From CAZSPL01 sp964608735 (GTDB taxonomy: Bacteria; JAJVIF01; JAPKYR01; CAZSPL01), in the NCBI GenBank assembly GCA_964608735.1, contig CAZSPL010000065.1, forward strand, positions 1-17,141: a DNA stretch of 17,141 nucleotides, in the 5' to 3' direction. The position numbers were made by a program, and so were the translations under genes. Within the stretch, counting starts at the first letter, position 1. Each line of letters starts with the position of its first letter. Positions 1-7,470 of this stretch are shown in pieces. The notes beneath the pieces were generated by a model. The model ran no database searches, was not told the origin of the DNA, and saw only the letters and a program-made list of their open reading frames with translations.

Positions 1-37
1 TCAGATCGAGCTCAAGCTTGATGCCGGAATCATTCAA
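1..37 (-). CDS. Possible start of a gene downstream of the sigma factor (partial)
   Basis: Downstream of the sigma-factor stop on the minus strand there is a strong Shine-Dalgarno-like GGGAGG at 52..47. Nine bases later a TTG at 37..35 opens a frame that stays open to the window edge, reading MNDSGIKLELDL. Only 12 codons are visible, so no family can be named. ECF sigma genes are often followed by an anti-sigma factor, but nothing in these residues shows one. An ATG at 45..43 after the same ribosome site runs into a stop after four codons and is not a gene. The call rests on the ribosome site and position alone and could be wrong. Confidence 0.25.
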   Translation of the reverse strand, partial: MNDSGIKLELDL

Positions 38-55
38 GGCGCATTACCTCCCGGT

Positions 56-682
56 TCAATTTACCACAGCCCCTTTGCCCTGTATAGCCCCTTCGGCAAG
101 GAGGTCCCTCAGCTTCTCGTGGCCCCGGTGGATGAGCGACTTCACGGTGCCGAGCGGCTTGTGAAGCGTCTCGGCGATGGTCGAATAGTCGCAGTCCTCG
201 AAGTAGCGCATGCTGAGGGCCCTGCGGTATTTCTCGCCGAGCAGTGCGATGTTTTCGTGCAGGCGGGCGTGCTCATCCTCCCGCAGCATTTCGCCGAGTG
301 GCGACGGGCGCGGCGATGAGAGCTGCATGCCGCGAGCGGATTCCCACGGGCGGTCGTCATCGATGGAAGAAACCTGGGAGGATTTCTTGATGACGTCGAG
401 GCATATGTTGCGCGCTATAACGCAAAGCCAGGAGCAGAATTTGTCCGGGTCCCTGAGCGAGCCAAGGCTTGCCAGCGCCTTGAGAAAAGTTTCCTGCACG
501 CAGTCTTCCCTGTCGGAGGGGCCGAGAAACTGGCAGGCTACGGCGTTCACGCGCGGGCGATATCGCTCGACCAGCACGTCATAGGGCACGGGCTCGCCGT
601 CGAGAGTCAATTCTATGAGCTGCCTGTCCGGCATCAGCTCACATACCCTCCTGAAAATCTCTTTGGTCGTCTTTACGGTCAT
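56..682 (-). CDS. ECF-type RNA polymerase sigma factor (sigma-70 family)
   Basis: A 208-residue alternative sigma factor that would direct RNA polymerase to a specific promoter set. Region 2 spans about residues 34-101, with the core-binding and -10 recognition helices and the typical DREDCVQETFLKAL and WLCVIARNICLD stretches. Region 4 spans about 141-196, with a helix-turn-helix around 165-186 (DYSTIAETLHKPLGTVKSLI) ending in the family's HRGHEKLRDLL. Regions 1 and 3 are absent, as in ECF factors. The linker between regions 2 and 4 is about 40 residues and rich in Ser, Pro and charged residues, and there is an N-terminal extension of about 30 residues. The start is ATG at 682, with AAGGAGA at 694..688 five bases before it. 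No anti-sigma gene lies upstream; the next gene on that side is a divergent glycosyltransferase. Which ECF group it belongs to cannot be told here. Confidence 0.93.
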   Translation of the reverse strand: MTVKTTKEIFRRVCELMPDRQLIELTLDGEPVPYDVLVERYRPRVNAVACQFLGPSDREDCVQETFLKALASLGSLRDPDKFCSWLCVIARNICLDVIKKSSQVSSIDDDRPWESARGMQLSSPRPSPLGEMLREDEHARLHENIALLGEKYRRALSMRYFEDCDYSTIAETLHKPLGTVKSLIHRGHEKLRDLLAEGAIQGKGAVVN

Positions 683-753
683 CTCAGTCTCCTTTATTAT
701 ATCACAAATTGCCTTACTTAGCTAACTCTGTATAGTACTAATTAACTAATACA

Positions 754-783
754 ATAATATCCTATGCATATAGGGTTTGTCAA
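754..783 (-). promoter_or_regulatory. Candidate sigma70-type promoter of the ECF sigma gene
   Basis: On the minus strand a perfect -35 TTGACA (783..778) is followed after 18 bases by a -10 TATTAT (759..754). This predicts a leader of about 65 bases before the ATG at 682. The spacer contains an inverted repeat, CCTAT-GCAT-ATAGG (761-774), a possible operator. The region is strikingly AT-rich compared with its surroundings. No ECF-type (GAAC/GTC-like) autoregulatory promoter was recognised. Confidence 0.55.
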
Positions 784-835
784 GAGGTAAGGGGAGATTT
801 TTCCGGGATTTTCTTTCAGCCTGTTTTCCCCCTGT

Positions 836-864
836 TTGACCGGCTACGGGGGTTGAAATATAAT
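836..864 (+). promoter_or_regulatory. Near-consensus sigma70-type promoter of the glycosyltransferase gene
   Basis: TTGACC (836-841), a 17-base spacer and TATAAT (859-864) match the consensus at 11 of 12 positions. Transcription would begin near 871, giving a leader of about 27 bases before ATG 898. This promoter overlaps the TTG at 853 that could extend the reading frame, so that upstream start is unlikely. The -35 lies 52 bases from the divergent -35 of the sigma-factor gene. Confidence 0.7.
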
Positions 865-897
865 GCAAGGCGGTATTTCACGGTCGAGGCTAAGCTT

Positions 898-2205
898 ATG
901 AGCAACGGAAGGGCACTGATAGCGGCATATGATGTCATCGGCCCGCATATGGCGGGGCCGGGACTTCGCAGCCTCAGGCTTGCGGAAGCGGTGGCTGCAT
1001 CGATGCCCGTCGATCTCCTCATAGGCCCCGAGTCATCGGCCGTCGAAGGCTCCACCGCCGGTTTTGTCGCCGGTCCCACCGAAAGCTCGGAGGAGAAATT
1101 CCTGTCGGGATATACGGCGTGCCTCGCATCGTCGACATTTCCGCTCACGCATCCGTGGCTAATGCGGAGCGAGATTCCGCTTGCGGTGGATTGCTACGAC
1201 CCATATGTGCTTGAGAATCTTTTCCTCTATGCGTCACTGCCGCCGGGTGAAGCGGCGTTTCAGCATGAGCGTCATCTGAAGGCGCAGATTGAAGCGCTGC
1301 TCAGGGCAGATGTCATCCTGTGCGCGTCGGAGCGGCAGAAGGATTTATTCACCGGCGCGTCGATGGCCCTGAACAGGCTGAATCCCGGGGCGCAGGCGGT
1401 TCTGGGGGAGAGGGAGTTTATAAGGATAGTGCCGTTCGGGATTGAGGAGAATGAACCTCCGGCGCGGGGGTCGCTCAGGGGGAAGGCCCCGGGGTATGGC
1501 GTCGATGATGAAGTGCTGATATGGGGCGGCGGTATCTGGGACTGGTTCGACCCGCTCGGCATCATCAATGCGGTTCATATACTGAAAGAAACACGGCCGA
1601 ACATACGGCTTCATTTTCTCGGGGTGAAGCACCCCAACCGGCATATCCCCTTCCCGAAGAAGGCGCGGGAAGCCATTGCGCTCGCTGAGAAACTCGGCCT
1701 GAAGGACAAGCATGTGTTCTTCGGGGAATGGGTGGAGGCATCGGAGCGGGGGAAATATCTCAGCGATGCCGACCTCGGCGTAAGTTTTCACCGCACCGGT
1801 TTCGAGACGAGATACAGTTTCCGCACGAGGTTGATGGACTATCTCTGGGCGGAGCTTCCGATGGTCGTTTCATCGGGGGATGACATCGGTAAGGAGTTCG
1901 TGTCCGCGGGATTGGGGGAGGCGGTCGCCGATAACAGCCCGGAAATCATAGCCGATGCCGTCGGGCGGTGGCTCGATAAGGCGGGCAGACAGCCGGATAT
2001 TCACGAACTATTCGCGACGTTGAAAGCGCGGTACCGGTGGCCAGTGGTCGCGCGGCCGGCGATCGATTTTCTGAGGGAGCCGTATTCGCTGTCCGGCGCA
2101 AGGGGCGGGGAGTTTTTCACCGTCGCGCTTGGCGGGATGAATCCGTCCGCCGAGCCGGGCAGCGTAAGGAAACTGATAAAACGTATAGTCAGGCCGGAGA
2201 AATAG
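898..2205 (+). CDS. Glycosyltransferase, GT4-like (GT-B fold)
   Basis: A 435-residue protein predicted to transfer a sugar from an activated donor, probably in surface polysaccharide or glycan synthesis. The acceptor and sugar cannot be told. The N-terminal half begins ALIAAYDVIGPHMAGPGLR, a Rossmann-like acceptor domain with the glycine-rich turn usual in GT4 enzymes. The donor half includes IVPFGI, WGGGIWDWFDPLGIINAV (about residues 207-222) and HRTGFETRYSFRTRLMDYLW (about 297-316), which place it close to GT4 enzymes of O-antigen and capsule clusters. ATG 898 was chosen because GAGG (886-889) lies 8 bases before it and a near-consensus promoter covers the alternative TTG at 853. The C-terminus is basic (KLIKRIVRPEK), which may aid membrane attachment. 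It stands alone, with no other glycan gene in the window. The glycosyltransferase call is firm; the subfamily is less so. Confidence 0.87.
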   Translation: MSNGRALIAAYDVIGPHMAGPGLRSLRLAEAVAASMPVDLLIGPESSAVEGSTAGFVAGPTESSEEKFLSGYTACLASSTFPLTHPWLMRSEIPLAVDCYDPYVLENLFLYASLPPGEAAFQHERHLKAQIEALLRADVILCASERQKDLFTGASMALNRLNPGAQAVLGEREFIRIVPFGIEENEPPARGSLRGKAPGYGVDDEVLIWGGGIWDWFDPLGIINAVHILKETRPNIRLHFLGVKHPNRHIPFPKKAREAIALAEKLGLKDKHVFFGEWVEASERGKYLSDADLGVSFHRTGFETRYSFRTRLMDYLWAELPMVVSSGDDIGKEFVSAGLGEAVADNSPEIIADAVGRWLDKAGRQPDIHELFATLKARYRWPVVARPAIDFLREPYSLSGARGGEFFTVALGGMNPSAEPGSVRKLIKRIVRPEK

Positions 2206-2271
2206 CGGCGGCAATTGAAATGTAATATTTCCGTATGGTTTTAGATACATCTTCCGGCGCGGCCGGGGGAT

Positions 2272-2279
2272 GGTATCAT
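2272..2279 (+). promoter_or_regulatory. Candidate extended -10 element before the envelope operon
   Basis: TGGTATCAT-like sequence: TG at 2271-2272, then G and TATCAT at 2274-2279. The -35 side (CTTCCG at 2251-2256, 17-base spacer) is poor, so the element would rely on the extended -10. It lies 20 bases before ATG 2300. A GC hairpin CCGGC-GCG-GCCGG (2254-2266) overlaps the region and lacks a T run. Confidence 0.35.
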
Positions 2280-2299
2280 ATTTTATGGGTGATTAGACG

Positions 2300-3484
2300 A
2301 TGAAGTTATATTTCCGCATCACATTGCTGGTTATGACAATAACGGGGTTGTTGAGCGCGTCGGGATGCTTGACGCATGGCGTCGTCGTGAAAGAGTCGCC
2401 GGTCGCCAAGATCGGCGCGGATTATGTTTATGACACATCTCTCGAGCGCGAAGTCATGAAGAGCAAGGGGGTGGTCAGGCACAGGGAGGGGAACGATTTC
2501 TACGGCTTCTCGCCATTCAAGGAACTCGTGCTGATGCGCGGCAACCTGGCATACCTCATCCAGCAGACGGCGCTGGTTCAACCGGCGAGTACGCTCGACA
2601 AGGGGGAGATCAAGCGCGAAGCCGATAAACGCGCGCAAGAGCTGGTAAATGATATCTACGAGCGCCTCAAGGCCGGAGAGAGCTGGGACGAACTGAGCGC
2701 GAAATATTCGGCATACGAGGACAAGGCCAAGGGCGGATGGCTTCCGCCGTTCGCGAAGGAGGGAAGTGGGATGCCTTCGGCGTTTTACGACCTTGCGCCC
2801 GGGGGAGTGCTTGAACCTCAAGCGAGTGCGTGGGGATACGATATCTTCAGGTTGGACAGGATCGAGCCGGACGCCGATGGCGTGGAGAAGTACTATGCCC
2901 AGAGGATCCTAATCCTGCCCGATGAAAGCGGGGTCAAGAGCGAGATGATCAACGATATCCTCGCATGGTGGTCGGTAGAGATCGTGGACCCGGTGATGAA
3001 GGGATTCGACCTGTATTCGAAAAAGGATTATGACTCGGCTATGGAATTGCTCGACAGGAAATCCCCCACGAAGGAATGGCCCGATCTCGGCTATTACGTG
3101 TTGTCGCTCTGCGCCGATGCGAAGGGGGATACGGAAGCCCGTTACAATTACCTGCTCAAGGCGGTTGAATTCGCGAAGGAGCGTGACACGCTCAGCCCTT
3201 ATTACGAGATGGAAATCGGCGATATCCTCTGGGGCAAGGGGGATGAGTCGGCGAAGGGGCATTATCGTATAAGTTATGATTCACAGAGTAACGATTACGA
3301 CATCGTCAAGATGCTGCTCGCGCGATTCGAAGCTGTCGGCGACGATGAATACCTGCGCATGGCGGAGGAGCGTCTCGCCCAGATCGAAGATATGATAGAG
3401 ACCCGGGTGGTCGAGAAAACTCCCGGGAGTATCCTGGAACAAGGGGAAGTGGTGGCGGACAAGCCCGATTTTGAGGACCTATGA
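2300..3484 (+). CDS. SurA/PpiC-like (parvulin-fold) lipoprotein with helical C-terminal region
   Basis: 394 residues. The N-terminus is a lipoprotein signal with hydrophobic core 7-20 and lipobox A-S-G-C23; Leu follows the Cys, which favours outer-membrane sorting if Lol rules apply. Residues about 105-188 match the parvulin rotamase pattern: an amphipathic helix, then GESWDELSAKYS, GGWLPPF, FYDLAPGG and WGYDIFRLDRIE. At the position of the conserved His in the G-[YF]-H-I motif there is Asp181, and the usual A-[RH]-H-I-L strand before the helix is not recognisable. At 199-207 AQRILILPD resembles the first strand of a second parvulin domain, as in SurA, but with Arg in place of His, and the rest of that domain is missing. 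Residues about 217-370 are helical and TPR-like (GFDLYSKKDYDSAMELL). It probably binds or folds exported proteins, but isomerase activity is doubtful. The start has GGTGAT (2288-2293) before it. Its last four bases overlap the next gene. Confidence 0.78.
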   Translation: MKLYFRITLLVMTITGLLSASGCLTHGVVVKESPVAKIGADYVYDTSLEREVMKSKGVVRHREGNDFYGFSPFKELVLMRGNLAYLIQQTALVQPASTLDKGEIKREADKRAQELVNDIYERLKAGESWDELSAKYSAYEDKAKGGWLPPFAKEGSGMPSAFYDLAPGGVLEPQASAWGYDIFRLDRIEPDADGVEKYYAQRILILPDESGVKSEMINDILAWWSVEIVDPVMKGFDLYSKKDYDSAMELLDRKSPTKEWPDLGYYVLSLCADAKGDTEARYNYLLKAVEFAKERDTLSPYYEMEIGDILWGKGDESAKGHYRISYDSQSNDYDIVKMLLARFEAVGDDEYLRMAEERLAQIEDMIETRVVEKTPGSILEQGEVVADKPDFEDL

Positions 3485-4752
3485 GAGAGCACCGGGGAAA
3501 AGACTCCGGCCCTTTCGGCCCCTTCACCTGTTTCGTTACATTGGTGTTCTTCGCGGCGGTGACAATCATCGTCACGCCCGGCTGCAACGACGAGCCGCGG
3601 GCGGCGGATTCCGTGGAGAGGAGGCCGCTTCCGGCGGGAGTCGCCCTCATTTATCCGTTCAATGAAACAACACCGCTTGCATTCGGTGAGAGCGGCATCA
3701 TCAAATCGAGGGTGATCATCGCCGACCCGCGCACCGGCGCGAAGACGCTCCTGTTCCAGGGGGACGGCGGCATCTCGAATTTCGTCCAGTCTCCCGACGG
3801 GAAATACATAGCGTTCGACAGGTTGATGCAGACGGGCAAGGAACCCGCCCCGGCGGTCATTTATCTGATGTCGCTCGCCGATGGCAAGATAATCGACATA
3901 TCATCGAGGGAGGAGAAAGCACATCGCACATTCAAGCCCCCGTCGTTCTCGCCGGACGGCAGGCTGATCGCATTCGGCGCCGAGGAATGGCCGTCGCGAC
4001 AGGTGAGGCTATACATCTACTCGATAGAGGATGATGTGCTCAGCGCCCCGTCCGCCGTCAGCAAGGGCAGGACGCTCGATGAGAACGGGCCGAGGTTCAC
4101 GCCGGACGGGAAAGAGATATTGTGTACGACGAAGGTGGAAGGACCGACCGGCTACATCGGGGATTTCACACGCGAGCTGATAGCATATAGCGTGGAGGAT
4201 GATTCGTTGAGGGTGCTGGTTGAATATGACAAGGATGTCCGGCTGGGCGTGCCGTATATCGGTCCCGAAAAAAAATACATTTATTACGAATACACTCACG
4301 CCGACTGGTCGACGCACCGGATAGTGAAGCGCATCCCGCTCGAGGGTGGCGATGACGAGACGGTGTTCGAGGAGGAATATGTGTTGTATCTCGGCGGCTT
4401 CGTGCCGGATGCCGGGCTCGCGCTGCTGAGCTACCACATAGTGGAATACCAGAAGCGCTACGTCGCGGTCGGGGATATCGCTACTGGAGAGGTCAGGTTG
4501 ATAACCGGGGATGACGAAGATATCGAGCTTTTCGCGACCACCGGCATAGAGCATCTTTCGCCGGACGGGGATTTCCTCCTCGTGCGGTATCATGACATAG
4601 CGTTCGACTATTGGGATATAATGGTGACGGATATCAACGCCGAGAACAGGCTGAACATAAGCGAGACGGCGACATACGATGAGCCATATGCCGCGTGGAT
4701 AGTCATCCCCGAGGGGATAACGATACCGCGCGACGGTTACGTGCTTGAGTGA
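3481..4752 (+). CDS. TolB-like WD40/PD40 beta-propeller exported protein
   Basis: 423 residues. A hydrophobic segment at about 16-33 ends in P-G-C35, so it is either a lipoprotein with an unusual Pro at -2 of the lipobox or a membrane-anchored protein. The remainder holds repeated PD40 blades of the form SPDGKYIAF (about 104-112), SPDGRLIAF (about 157-165), TPDGKEIL (about 207-214) and SPDGDFLLV near the C-terminus. This is the signature of TolB-like and DPP-type propellers. Such propellers bind protein partners or peptides, but no catalytic domain is attached and no ligand can be inferred. The start ATG overlaps the previous stop in ATGA (3481-3484), which points to translational coupling, and the end overlaps the following GTG start. 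It is longer than a blade-only protein would need, which suggests a full six- or seven-bladed propeller with some degenerate blades. Its placement between two exported proteins suggests a shared envelope complex (inference). It is not the canonical tolB, since no tol or pal genes are adjacent. Confidence 0.8.
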   Translation: MREHRGKDSGPFGPFTCFVTLVFFAAVTIIVTPGCNDEPRAADSVERRPLPAGVALIYPFNETTPLAFGESGIIKSRVIIADPRTGAKTLLFQGDGGISNFVQSPDGKYIAFDRLMQTGKEPAPAVIYLMSLADGKIIDISSREEKAHRTFKPPSFSPDGRLIAFGAEEWPSRQVRLYIYSIEDDVLSAPSAVSKGRTLDENGPRFTPDGKEILCTTKVEGPTGYIGDFTRELIAYSVEDDSLRVLVEYDKDVRLGVPYIGPEKKYIYYEYTHADWSTHRIVKRIPLEGGDDETVFEEEYVLYLGGFVPDAGLALLSYHIVEYQKRYVAVGDIATGEVRLITGDDEDIELFATTGIEHLSPDGDFLLVRYHDIAFDYWDIMVTDINAENRLNISETATYDEPYAAWIVIPEGITIPRDGYVLE

Positions 4753-6029
4753 AAAGGGCAACGTTTATATTATTCATGCTTCTCATCCCCGCGCTGGCTC
4801 ACGGGCCGGCATACGGCGTGCCGTCCGAGCCGCCGAATTCATTCATGGTCGAATTCACCGCCGGGGGGAAGATGAATATCACGGCGAACCTGCTGATACC
4901 GGAACGACGTCTCGCGGATTTCATCTTCCGCCTCGGGCTCGAGGGGATGGATATCGGCGAGGCGGAGCGGATGTTCGAGACGATGCTCGCCCGGAGCTTC
5001 GAGGAGGAGAAATCGAAGCTGAAGGCGTATGCGGGGTACCCGCTGAATCTCGCCGATATCGCGGACATCGAGGATTATGACATCAGCGGGCGGAGCGACG
5101 GCGGCAGCTACAGGCTTAGGTACAGGATGGAACTGACATCGCGCCGCTACATGAACCAGGTCGACCCGACATTCTCGTATACCGAGGATAATGGGCGGAT
5201 GACCGTTTCAATGATGCTGCACTTCCCGTATGCCGACATCCCGCTGGGGAAGGGAATCTCGACATTTGAGCTGGCGCCGGAAGCGATGCAGTATATCGTG
5301 GTGCTGCCGTATCCGATCTCCAACCCGCGGCAGGAACTCGGGGATATCGACGGCTTTCTCTCGGCGACGGCATACAGCGCGGCATTTATAATTCATCCGG
5401 ATGAATACACGCCGGTGGTACTCGTGTGCGGCATCAACCGCGATGCATTCCCCGACCCGGTAAACAGAATAGAGGTCGTCCTGCGTGATGACCGCAGCGC
5501 CTCAATCAACGCGGTGATGAATTTAGACAAGGATGATTTCCGCCGGATGTGTAGCGGGGCAAGCGTGGGGCTCGTGGACGGAATGCATGAAATTAAAAGC
5601 CAGTATGAACGACTCGTAAAGTCGTTTGTCCCAACCGGAGTCACCTATGAGTTGTCGGTTGAGACGGAGGAAACGCCGGCGAAACTGGTCTTCAGGATAA
5701 ACATAAATTTTGACGACATCGCGCAGGTGAACGCGGCCGAGTGTCCGCTTGAATATGCGCTCGTCGGTGACTGGACATTCATCACCCTTCCGGTATTCAA
5801 CATATTCAGCCCCCGCAACCTTCCCCTGTGCTCCGGGGCATTGATCCCGCCCGCGGTATACGCGTTTTCGGTGGAGATGCCGGGGCGGATTTACCGCGCG
5901 AACGAGCTTAGGTATTCGGGATTGCCATTCCGCGTCGAGGGCCGCAAGGCGACATTTTACGTTTCACCGAATGAATGGGCATACGTCACGGTAAGCTCCG
6001 ATTCAGCGGGGATTGCCCTCGCGTCTTGA
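4749..6029 (+). CDS. Exported protein of unknown function, third gene of the envelope operon
   Basis: 426 residues with a Sec signal peptide: basic MKR, hydrophobic FILFMLLIPALA, then a likely cleavage near ALA or AYG (residues 17-23). There is no lipobox Cys and no further membrane segment, so it should be soluble or surface-associated outside the cytoplasm. The mature part alternates polar and hydrophobic residues in a way that suggests mostly beta structure (for example MVEFTAGGKMNITANLLIP and ARININFDD-like strands), with one helical stretch at about 55-95. I do not recognise the family. The early section vaguely recalls LppM-like beta domains, but I would not assign it. The start is GTG 4749, overlapping the previous TGA (GTGA), so expression is probably coupled to the propeller gene. 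There is no strong ribosome site, consistent with re-initiation. The gene is well formed and in the same codon style as its neighbours. Confidence 0.82.
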   Translation: MKRATFILFMLLIPALAHGPAYGVPSEPPNSFMVEFTAGGKMNITANLLIPERRLADFIFRLGLEGMDIGEAERMFETMLARSFEEEKSKLKAYAGYPLNLADIADIEDYDISGRSDGGSYRLRYRMELTSRRYMNQVDPTFSYTEDNGRMTVSMMLHFPYADIPLGKGISTFELAPEAMQYIVVLPYPISNPRQELGDIDGFLSATAYSAAFIIHPDEYTPVVLVCGINRDAFPDPVNRIEVVLRDDRSASINAVMNLDKDDFRRMCSGASVGLVDGMHEIKSQYERLVKSFVPTGVTYELSVETEETPAKLVFRININFDDIAQVNAAECPLEYALVGDWTFITLPVFNIFSPRNLPLCSGALIPPAVYAFSVEMPGRIYRANELRYSGLPFRVEGRKATFYVSPNEWAYVTVSSDSAGIALAS

Positions 6030-6053
6030 GTTTTACATCCCATCCCATATAAT
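6026..6053 (+). promoter_or_regulatory. Candidate sigma70-type promoter of asnS
   Basis: TTGAGT (6026-6031), a 16-base spacer and a perfect TATAAT (6048-6053). Transcription would start near 6060, where a small hairpin CCTGT-CGATA-ACAGG (6061-6075) would form the 5' end of the leader. That hairpin is too small to be a T-box, and no T-box sequence was seen. The -35 overlaps the stop codon of the previous gene. Confidence 0.5.
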
Positions 6054-6099
6054 GAGTTTCCCTGTCGATAACAGGCGCATTTAAAGCGAGTGTGAAACG

Positions 6100-7392
6100 A
6101 TGAAACATACATATATTTCGGATTTGGCCCAGCAGGTCGGCAAGGAAGTCGTCATCAAGGGATGGTGCTTCAACAAGCGTTCGTCCGGAAAGATACATTT
6201 CCTTCAATTGCGCGACGGCACGGGTTATGTGCAGGGGGTTTTAGTGAAGGGGGAAGTCACCGACGCGATCTTTGACAAAGCGGGGGTGCTGACGATAGAG
6301 TCGAGCCTGGTGGTAAAGGGCATCGTTCACAAGGACGAGCGCGCGCCGAGCGGATTCGAGCTGTCCATAACCGATCTCGAAATAATCCAGGTGACCGAAG
6401 ATTATCCGATCGGGAAGAAGGAGCACGGGATCGGATTCCTGATGGAGATGCGGCATCTTTCCATCCGGCACAGGGGGCCGTCGGCGATACTCCGGATTCG
6501 CTCCGAGGCGATCCAGGCGTTGCGGGAGTATTTCTACAACGAGGGATATGTTCTCTTCGATGCGCCGATAATCACGCCAAATCCCTGCGAGGGGACGAGC
6601 ACGCTGTTCACTGTGGATTATTTCGGGCAGGATGCATACCTTTCGCAGTCGGGGCAACTTTATGGCGAAGCCGGGGCGATGGCGTTCGGGAAGATCGTTG
6701 TATTCGGGCCGTCGTTCAGGGCGGAGAAGTCGAAGACGCGGCGGCATCTTACCGAGTACTGGCATGTCGAGCCGGAGATAGCGTTCATCGATCTCGAAGA
6801 CAACATGAAGCTCCAGGAAGACATGCTCTGCTATGTAGTGGACCGCATACTCTCGCGCTGCCCGGAAGACCTGAAGGATGTGGAGCGGGATGTATCGAAG
6901 CTCGAAGCGGTCAAGCCGCCTTTCGCGAGGCTGCATTATAATGAGGCGGTTGAGATATTGAACAAGTCGGGACAGAAGTTCGAATGGGGCGGTGATTTCG
7001 GCGCGCCCGACGAGACGCTTCTCGCAGAGCAGTTCGACCGGCCGTTCTTCGTACATCATTTCCCGAAGGCGATAAAAGCATTCTACATGGCACCCGACCC
7101 TGATGACGAGCGATGCAGCCTCTCGGTGGACTGCCTCGCGCCGGAGGGGTACGGCGAGATAATCGGCGGAGGCCAGCGTGCGGACGATGTGGATTACCTC
7201 ATCGCGAAGATAAAGCAGGAAGGCCTGCGGATGGAAGATTACGAATGGTATCTTGACCTTCGCCGCTACGGCACCTGCCCGCATGGGGGTTTCGGGCTGG
7301 GGGTAGAGAGGCTGGTCTCATGGATATGCGGCACTCATCATATCAGGGAGACGATACCGTTCCCGCGCACGATCGATAAATTCACTCCCTGA
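6100..7392 (+). CDS. asnS: Asparagine--tRNA ligase (AsnRS, class IIb)
   Basis: 430 residues, the usual AsnRS length. It charges tRNA-Asn with asparagine using ATP in the cytoplasm. An OB-fold anticodon-binding domain covers about 15-98, and the class II catalytic core follows. SQSGQLYGEA (182-191) is the AsnRS form of the segment that discriminates Asn from Asp enzymes. Motif 2 is FRAEKSKTRRHLTEYWHVEP (206-225), and motif 3 is GFGLGVERL (397-405), followed by the typical IRETIPFPRT. GGGQRADD (356-363) binds the amino acid and ATP end. All key residues are present and the gene is intact. ATG 6100 is the only sensible start, with a weak ribosome site (GAG at 6088-6090). Having a dedicated AsnRS means the cell need not depend on the GatCAB route for Asn-tRNA. 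Confidence 0.97.
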   Translation: MKHTYISDLAQQVGKEVVIKGWCFNKRSSGKIHFLQLRDGTGYVQGVLVKGEVTDAIFDKAGVLTIESSLVVKGIVHKDERAPSGFELSITDLEIIQVTEDYPIGKKEHGIGFLMEMRHLSIRHRGPSAILRIRSEAIQALREYFYNEGYVLFDAPIITPNPCEGTSTLFTVDYFGQDAYLSQSGQLYGEAGAMAFGKIVVFGPSFRAEKSKTRRHLTEYWHVEPEIAFIDLEDNMKLQEDMLCYVVDRILSRCPEDLKDVERDVSKLEAVKPPFARLHYNEAVEILNKSGQKFEWGGDFGAPDETLLAEQFDRPFFVHHFPKAIKAFYMAPDPDDERCSLSVDCLAPEGYGEIIGGGQRADDVDYLIAKIKQEGLRMEDYEWYLDLRRYGTCPHGGFGLGVERLVSWICGTHHIRETIPFPRTIDKFTP

Positions 7393-7433
7393 TGATTTCA
7401 GGGGATTGTCTATTGGAAATAATCGAGCAATAG
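7387..7433 (+). terminator. Two hairpins just after asnS, possible weak terminator
   Basis: CCCTGA (7387-7392, including the asnS stop) pairs with TCAGGG (7398-7403) across a 5-base loop and is followed by the moderately T-rich ATTGTCTATT. A second perfect 6-base stem, CTATTG (7410-7415) with CAATAG (7428-7433), follows. Neither has a clean T run, so read-through into the next gene is possible. Confidence 0.3.
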
Positions 7434-7470
7434 GATGGAACGCGGCCGCGCCGTGTCGTCGGGGTGTTGA

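Noticed and set aside
696..701. A TATAAT on the minus strand just before the sigma gene
   Set aside because: A transcript from it would start in the ribosome site, and no -35 lies at the right distance.
853..897. TTG 853 as the start of the glycosyltransferase
   Set aside because: It lies inside the promoter (TATAAT at 859-864) and has no spaced ribosome site; ATG 898 has both a leader and GAGG.
4009..4761. A 250-codon open frame on the minus strand opposite the propeller gene
   Set aside because: No ribosome site or family signal, and the plus-strand propeller repeats explain the region.
6061..6075. A hairpin in the asnS leader as a T-box riboswitch
   Set aside because: It is only a 5-base stem and no T-box sequence or specifier loop was found.
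6241..7284. A 347-codon open frame on the minus strand opposite asnS
   Set aside because: It lies wholly inside the well-supported asnS gene and its product has no family features; GC-rich genes often leave such antisense frames open.
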